Shown: piece after piece, positions 59,272 to 64,000 of the stretch
How the letters are laid out: every line of letters starts with the position of its first letter
Numbering within the stretch: position 1 is the stretch's first letter
Source of the DNA: Peromyscus leucopus
Taxonomy: Eukaryota; Chordata; Mammalia; Rodentia; Cricetidae
Assembly (NCBI RefSeq): GCF_004664715.2
Contig: NC_051063.1
Coordinates: forward strand, 115,430,829-115,494,828
Direction: 5' to 3'
DNA: 64,000 nt
Position numbers and translations under genes: made by a program
Notes under the pieces: model-generated
Seen by the model: the letters and a program-made list of their open reading frames with translations, nothing else
The model's database searches: none
Told to the model about the DNA's origin: nothing

Positions 59272-59468
59272 AAAAAAGATTTTTATTTTGCTGGGCTGTG
59301 GTGGCACATGCCTTTAATCCCAGCACTTGGGAGGAGAGGCAGGCGGATCCCTGTGAGTTTGAGGCCAGCCTGGTTTACAGAGCGAGATCCAGGACAGGCA
59401 CCAAAACAACACAGAGAAACCCTATCTTGAAAAACCAAAAAAAAAAAAAAAAAAAAGATTTTTATTTT
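59272..59468 (+). mobile_element. B1 SINE, sense, inserted at the tail of a B3
   Basis: B1 from 59290 ('ctgggctgtggtggcacatgcctttaatcccagc') with an A-tail to about 59456. Duplication 'aaaaaagatttttatttt' at 59272-59289 and 59451-59468 (its A part merges with the B1 tail). The duplicated sequence is the T-rich end of the adjoining antisense SINE. Confidence 0.93.
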
Positions 59469-59657
59469 ATGTGTTTTGCCTGTATGGATGTGTACCACAT
59501 GTGTGCAATGCCACTGGAGGCCAGAAGAGGGAGTTAGGTCCTCCGGAACTGGAGTCACAGATAGTTGTGAGTTGCGGTTGTGGGCCCTGAGAACCAAATT
59601 TGGGTCTTCTGCAGGAGCAGCAAATGGTCTTAACCTTTGAGCCATTACTCTAGCCCC
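59457..59657 (-). mobile_element. B3/B2-type SINE, antisense
   Basis: 'tttttattttatgtgttttgcctgtatggatgtgtaccacatgtgtgcaatgccactggaggcc', 'gggagttaggtcctccggaactggagtcacagatagttgtgag' and 'cttaacctttgagccattactctagcccc'. Confidence 0.93.
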
Positions 59658-60584
59658 TTCCCCTCTTTATTTAAGAAGTGAGGAAATTGGACTCGAAACA
59701 TGTAAACAAGGATCCTCCATACAAATTGTTGTGGAGTGGAGAGTAAAAATCAAATGTGATTGTTTTGTATTATATCTTTGTGGTTATTGCTATTTCCTAG
59801 TCATATTTTAAATAATTAGTAATTGTTACTTTCTCATACTAAGTCCTCACCCTGTTATAAATTATAACACGTTTTATATAGAATGCCTGGAATATATAAT
59901 GGCAAAAGAAGAAAATTAGCAATTTATACACCATTTAGTGATAGCAATGCATTGCATTTTAGTATTTTTCATATATGTCCATTACTGTTTTGCAGTCTGT
60001 CTTTTTCCTTTTATATGTCCTATTTTTAGATATCATTAATCTTCTAAAACAATACTACATAAATATAAATCTTTATATATAGTTTAGCCATAATTTTATG
60101 ATATACCTTGTGTTCAGCTAAATTTTTATATGAAAAGTGAAAAGTTCACAAGGAGTTAGCATAGAGTTACTAGGTCAGAGCATATGAACAGTGAAAGGTC
60201 TTTGAGATAAGAAGTGATGCTTCTGAAGTTGTTTGATGTCCCATCTGAGTATGAGAGTTTTAGAAATGACTTCAAGGCCGGCCAATTGCTGGTGTCTTGT
60301 TTGCTTAGGCAGGGTTTTAAGCTGTTCATCCTGTAGCACTCTGTGTGCATGGAGAATGAGAATGTTATGTCGCATACTGGAACACTTGTGTGATCACTCT
60401 GCCTGGACTCTAGGCTTCTCCCGGCCATAGACTGCTCAGAGTATCAGTGTCTCAGTGACTTGTAAACCCTGGCTGCAAGCGCTGGATAACAGCACAGTGA
60501 CAAGAAAGTCCTGATTTCTTGAGCTTTGTGTCAGGTTTTCCCTTTATTTCAACAGACTGTACAGTTTGCTTTTACCAATATTAT

Positions 60585-60960
60585 ACAAATGTCAAATTTC
60601 TCTACTTTCCCGTTAGTGGACATTTAGATTATACTGGTATTTGTGGTTGATTGCAGATGCTGGAGAATGGTGTTTTGGTGGAAAGAAACATTGTCTATTC
60701 TGGGCATACACCCAGGAGTAGAATTACTGACTCATGAGAGTAGATGCATGATTAGATGTAGTCCGTATTATCAAACAGCTTTCCACAGGAGCTGGACCAC
60801 TTTTACAGTATCACCAGCAATATGAGGACTTCATTTGTGCCCTGTTCCCACCAGCACTCTGTATGGTCTTTTCATTTTCATGATTTTGGTGTGTGTGTTT
60901 CGTGGGGGTACTTCTCCGATGGCAGTCTAAAGTATGTGGGGGCTTTTTGAATACACTTTT
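60585..60960 (-). repeat. Ancient L1 ORF2 3'-end relic, antisense
   Basis: 'gtggacatttagattatactgg', 'attctgggcatacacccaggagtagaattactgactcatgagag', 'tatcaaacagctttccacaggagctggaccacttttacagtatcaccagcaatatgagg' match the antisense L1 ORF2 end in order. Confidence 0.8.
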
Positions 60961-61134
60961 AAAAACAAAATGAATTCCTTATTTTGAGGTAAAAGTAGAT
61001 TAAGATACAGCTGGAAGAAATAATAGTGATCCCGTGAACTTTTTATCCGGTTTCTTCCAATGGTATCCTCTTGCCAGACAGTACAACAGGAATTCAGTAA
61101 AGTACTGCCATTGATACAGTCAAGACAGAATATA

Positions 61135-61610
61135 AGCTGGGTGATGGCTCAGTTGGTAAAGGGCTTTAGTTAATGAGTAGGAGGACCTGAGCTGGGTATA
61201 GTGGTGCACACCTTTAAACCTAGCACTAGGGAGGCAGAGGCAGGTGGATGGATCTCTGTGAGTTCCAGGACAGCCCGAGCTACATGGTGAGACCCTTTAG
61301 GAAAAAAAAAAAAAAGCAGGAGGTGGACCTGAGTTTAGATTGTTACCACTCATATAAGCTGCTGTGCATGGAGCTTTGTGCTTGTAATCCTGGTGACTGG
61401 GAGGCAGAGACAGGAGGACTCTGGGTCACTGGCCAACTAGTGTAGTAGAATCTGTGATTCCAGGTTCAATGAGAGACTTACAAAACGAGGTAGACAGAGA
61501 TCAAGGGAGACATTGGACATCGACCTTTGGCTCCCAGAGGCACACAGAAATGTACGCATGCATAGACTACACACAAATGTGGATAGAGACATAGACACAA
61601 AGACACAGAA
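61135..61610 (+). repeat. tRNA-type SINE split by a B1-like unit
   Basis: Head 'agctgggtgatggctcagttggtaaagggctttagttaatgagtaggaggacctgag'. A B1-like part with A-tail follows at about 61193-61316 ('tgggtatagtggtgcacacctttaaacctagcactagggaggcagaggcagg'). 'acctgag' then reappears at 61329. A second B1/B4-like stretch (61365-61440) and a CA-rich end follow. Confidence 0.65.
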
Positions 61611-61612
61611 TA

Positions 61613-61820
61613 GGGGCTGGAGACTTGGTTCAGTGCTAAGTGCACTGCCTGCTCTTCCTGAAGACCTGGGTTCAATTCTTAGCACATTCAGGCTGTCTCT
61701 CCACCATCTATAATGCTGTTTCTGGGGCATTGGACTTCCCCTTCTGGTCTCCAAGGGCACTGCATGCGCATGGTGCAGATTATGGATGGGCAAAACACCA
61801 ATTCACATTAAGAAAAAGAC
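61613..61820 (+). mobile_element. B2-type SINE, sense
   Basis: 'ggggctggagacttggttcagtgctaagtgcactgcctgctcttcctgaagacctgggttcaattcttagcac' is a B2 head with recognisable A and B boxes. It ends in 'acattaagaaaaagac'. Confidence 0.88.
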
Positions 61821-62087
61821 ATAGAGCAATTTTGTCAGAGCAAGCATCCTTGCCTTTGGCTTTTTATAGCTTCTATCTTCCTCATCCTTCTCCCTTTAGT
61901 TTCCGTCAGCCAGTAATTTATTCTTCATTTGTACACCTGTCATCAGAACAGTGTTATACAAGTATGGAAGTGTACAGTGTGTGATCCTTTGAGATTGGCC
62001 CTTTTACCTTAGCATAGGCTGTTTCATATTACTGTTTTATGTCTTTTTTCCTTTTAAAATTTGTTTTGAAAATTTCATACATGTTTT

Positions 62088-62490
62088 CTTAATTAGGGTT
62101 ACTCTTGCTGTGTTGAAACATGGCCAAACGCAAGATGGAGAGCAAAGGGATTATTTGGCTTAAACTTGCACATCATAGTCTGTCACTGAAGAAGTCAGGC
62201 AGGAACTGAAACAGAGCAGGAGCCTGGAGGCAGGAGCTGATGCAGAGGCCATGGAGGGGTGTTGCTTACTGGCTTGCTCTCCATGTCTTGCTCAGCCTGC
62301 TTTCTTACAGAACCCAGGGCCAGTAGCCCAGGGATGGCTCCATCCACAATGGACTGGGCCCTCCGCCATCAGTCACTAATTAAGAACATGCCCTACAGAC
62401 AGATATTAAGAAGGCATTTTTTTCTATTGAAGGTTCCTCCTTTCAGATAACTCTAGGTTGTATCAAGTAGTCAAAACTTGCCAAAACACA
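62088..62490. repeat. Rodent interspersed repeat, family unassigned
   Basis: 'attagggttactcttgctgtgttgaaacatggcc', 'gattatttggcttaaacttgcacatcatagtctgtcactgaagaagtcaggcaggaactg' and 'ggaggcaggagctgatgcagaggccatggaggggtgttgcttactggcttgctc' occur very widely in rodent genomes. Class uncertain (LTR-like or L1 3' UTR). Confidence 0.65.
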
Positions 62491-62494
62491 TGTG

Positions 62495-63085
62495 TACAGT
62501 GTATCTTAATCCCCACTCCTCCATCCAGCCCCCCTTCTCCCTACAACTTGTCTCCCACTTGCATGTCAATTTCATGTAGTTTTTTTTTTTTTTTAACCTA
62601 CTAACCCCAATTAGTGCTGTTCCTATGCATAGTGTGTGAGGTCATCCACAGCGGCATGGGCAACTAACCAATGGTTATCTCCAACCCTAAAGAAAAATGA
62701 CCCTCCATTCCCACCATTAGCCCCTCAGCTAAGCATGGGGCATCAGCAGCCCCTTCCTCCTCCATGCTAGATTTTGTAAAGCTCTGGATCTTGTGGCGGT
62801 CTTGTGCAGGCTACCAACACCAGCTGCTGTGAGCTCCTTTGTGTGACAGCCACAGAGGTCAGCCTTTGACAGCATGCGTCTCTGTCCTCAGCTTTTATAT
62901 TTGTTCCGCTCCCTCCTGCATGATGTTTTTTGAACCTTTTTGGGGAGAGGGGATTGACATATATGGGTGTTCAGCATGACTGACTGCTCACAGTTTCTTA
63001 TTCTCAGCAGTTTGAGCAGTTCAATGAGCTCTGCATTAACCACTACCCTCTGCAATAAGAAGTTTCTCTGCCCAAGGCTGAGAGC
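62495..63085 (-). repeat. Rodent L1-associated 3' repeat, antisense (tentative)
   Basis: T-run at 62580, then 'ctaaccccaattagtgctgttcctatgcatagtgtgtgaggtcatcc', 'ctaaagaaaaatgaccctcc', 'ttgtgcaggctaccaacaccagctgctgtgagc' and 'ctctgcattaaccactaccctctgcaataagaag'. I know this as a common rodent repeat, probably an L1-lineage 3' UTR. Confidence 0.55.
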
Positions 63086-63494
63086 TGTGATTTGGGCCCT
63101 TTTTAAATTGTGGGGTAGTAGCTATTCCATGGACACATCTCAGTTTGTTAAACCACTCACCTATTGAATAACATCTGGTTTCATAATTTGACAATTATGA
63201 GCCAAGCTGTTATAAACATTTGTACACAAGTGTCTTGTTAACATGAATTTTTATTTCTTAGAGATAAATAAATACCCAGGACAGCAATTACTGCTCCCAT
63301 GGCAGTTGCTTGATTAGTTTTTCAACAAACTGCCAAAGTGTCCTGTAGCATATCTTTATCATATTACAGTTTTACCAGCAACACATGACAGACAAGTGCA
63401 CAGGTTGTTTGAACTGTTGCTGGCATTTGTTTTTGTCATTGTGTGTTGTGTGCCTTTGTAAGGTGTGGACACGTGTATGTGAGTGTGTGTGTAT

Positions 63495-63509
63495 GAGAGA
63501 GATGAGAGA

Positions 63510-63564
<55 letters not shown>
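63495..63564. repeat. (GA)n microsatellite
   Basis: 'gagagagatgagagagatgagag' leading to an uninterrupted GA run of about 20 units. Pure purine strand. Confidence 0.97.
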
Positions 63565-63567
<3 letters not shown>

Positions 63568-63569
63568 AC

Positions 63570-63865
63570 ATGTGGGGGTTAGAGTCGGTGTCCATGTCGG
63601 GTGTGTTCCTCTGTCACTTGTCCACCTTCCTTTTTTGGGACAGTGCCTTTGATTGCACTGGAAACGCCTCATTTCAGCTTCACTGGCTGGTTGGGGCGCC
63701 TGTGAGCTCTATCTGTCTCTGCGTCTCGGAGCCGGTTGACAGATACACAGTGGCGCCCCAGGTTTGTGTGTGGTTTTTGTGTGGGTGCTGGGATCTGAAC
63801 TCAGGCCCTCATGTCTGCACAGAAAGCCCCTTACTCCCAGAGCCACCTTCCCAGGCCTGCCACTG
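63570..63865 (-). mobile_element. B3/B4-type SINE, antisense, with TG and GA tail
   Basis: 'gtttttgtgtgggtgctgggatctgaactcaggccctcatgtctgcacagaaagccccttactcccagagccaccttcccaggcc' is the antisense tRNA-like head. The TG and GA runs at 63450-63564 form the expanded tail. It inserted into the ancient L1. Confidence 0.75.
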
Positions 63866-64000
63866 GGTTTCATGTTAGCCATTCTGATGGTCATATCATG
63901 ACAGCTCATTGTAATTGTAATTAACATTTTCCTAATCATTTATTTGCTATTTATAAATTCTGTTCTGAGAATGTCTTTTCCTGTCTTTGTTCTAATTGGA

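Larger units (their letters stand above)
63130..64000 (-). repeat. Ancient L1 relic, antisense, split by SINE/GA insertion
   Basis: Left part (63130-63420): 'ggacacatctcagtttgttaaaccactcacctattgaataacatctgg', 'caaactgccaaagtgtcctgtagc', 'cagttttaccagcaacac'. Right part (63868-64000): 'gttagccattctgatggtcatatcatgacagctcattgtaattgtaattaacattttcctaatc'. Both halves follow the L1 ORF2-end order, with about 450 bp of younger sequence between. Confidence 0.75.

Noticed and set aside
61613..61690. tRNA gene
   Set aside because: The A/B-box-like head belongs to a B2-type SINE with the usual body and A-rich end. The cloverleaf is not intact. The same holds for the ID-like heads at 18571, 43303 and 54412.

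Overview
The window is nuclear DNA from a rodent, most likely a cricetid (hamster, vole or deer-mouse group). The reasons are dense SINEs of the B1, B2/B3, B4 and ID types, rodent L1 3' ends, rodent ERV2/ERVK LTRs and long TG/CA microsatellites. Several B1 copies carry the form 'gtagctttgcgcctttcctgg', which I associate with cricetids rather than with Mus or Rattus. The species call is an inference. None of the features expected of a bacterial or viral replicon are present: no gene clusters, Shine-Dalgarno sites or CRISPR arrays.

Only one host protein-coding segment can be supported. It is the first coding exon of Tmem135 on the + strand (41813-41953, 47 codons), lying in a CpG island (about 41470-42080) that acts as the promoter region. 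A consensus-type splice donor follows at 41954. I found no exon 2, so everything from 41954 to the end is read as intron 1. The first ~41.4 kb is intergenic sequence upstream of Tmem135.

Region by region: 1-24.9 kb is ordinary intergenic DNA with ancient MIR, L2 and L1M relics, B1/B4 SINEs, three solo-type LTRs (5.8-6.3, 11.2-11.6 and 17.4-17.8 kb), small tandem repeats and a striking perfect 23-bp-arm inverted repeat at 9666-9716. 24.9-34.06 kb is a three-level nest on the minus strand. A decayed ERVK-type provirus (A, with 3' LTR, polypurine tract and integrase remnant) was broken by a 5'-truncated L1 with a 13-bp target duplication. That L1 was later broken by a second LTR element (B) with TG...CA ends and a 6-bp target duplication. 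34-41.4 kb holds an older L1, microsatellites, an LTR with an embedded SINE-like segment and a GC-rich L1 3' end with an 11-bp target duplication. 41.5-64 kb is the Tmem135 promoter, exon 1 and intron 1, filled with SINEs, L1 pieces and a hAT-type DNA transposon copy with an 8-bp target duplication.

All other long open frames are microsatellite translations, SINE/L1 frames or chance. No working novel enzyme system was found. The most notable items are the nested ERV/L1/ERV structure with its unusual LTR element, the perfect inverted repeat, and the promoter architecture at Tmem135. Repeat family names come from memory of consensus sequences, without a database search, and boundaries lacking target-site duplications are approximate.
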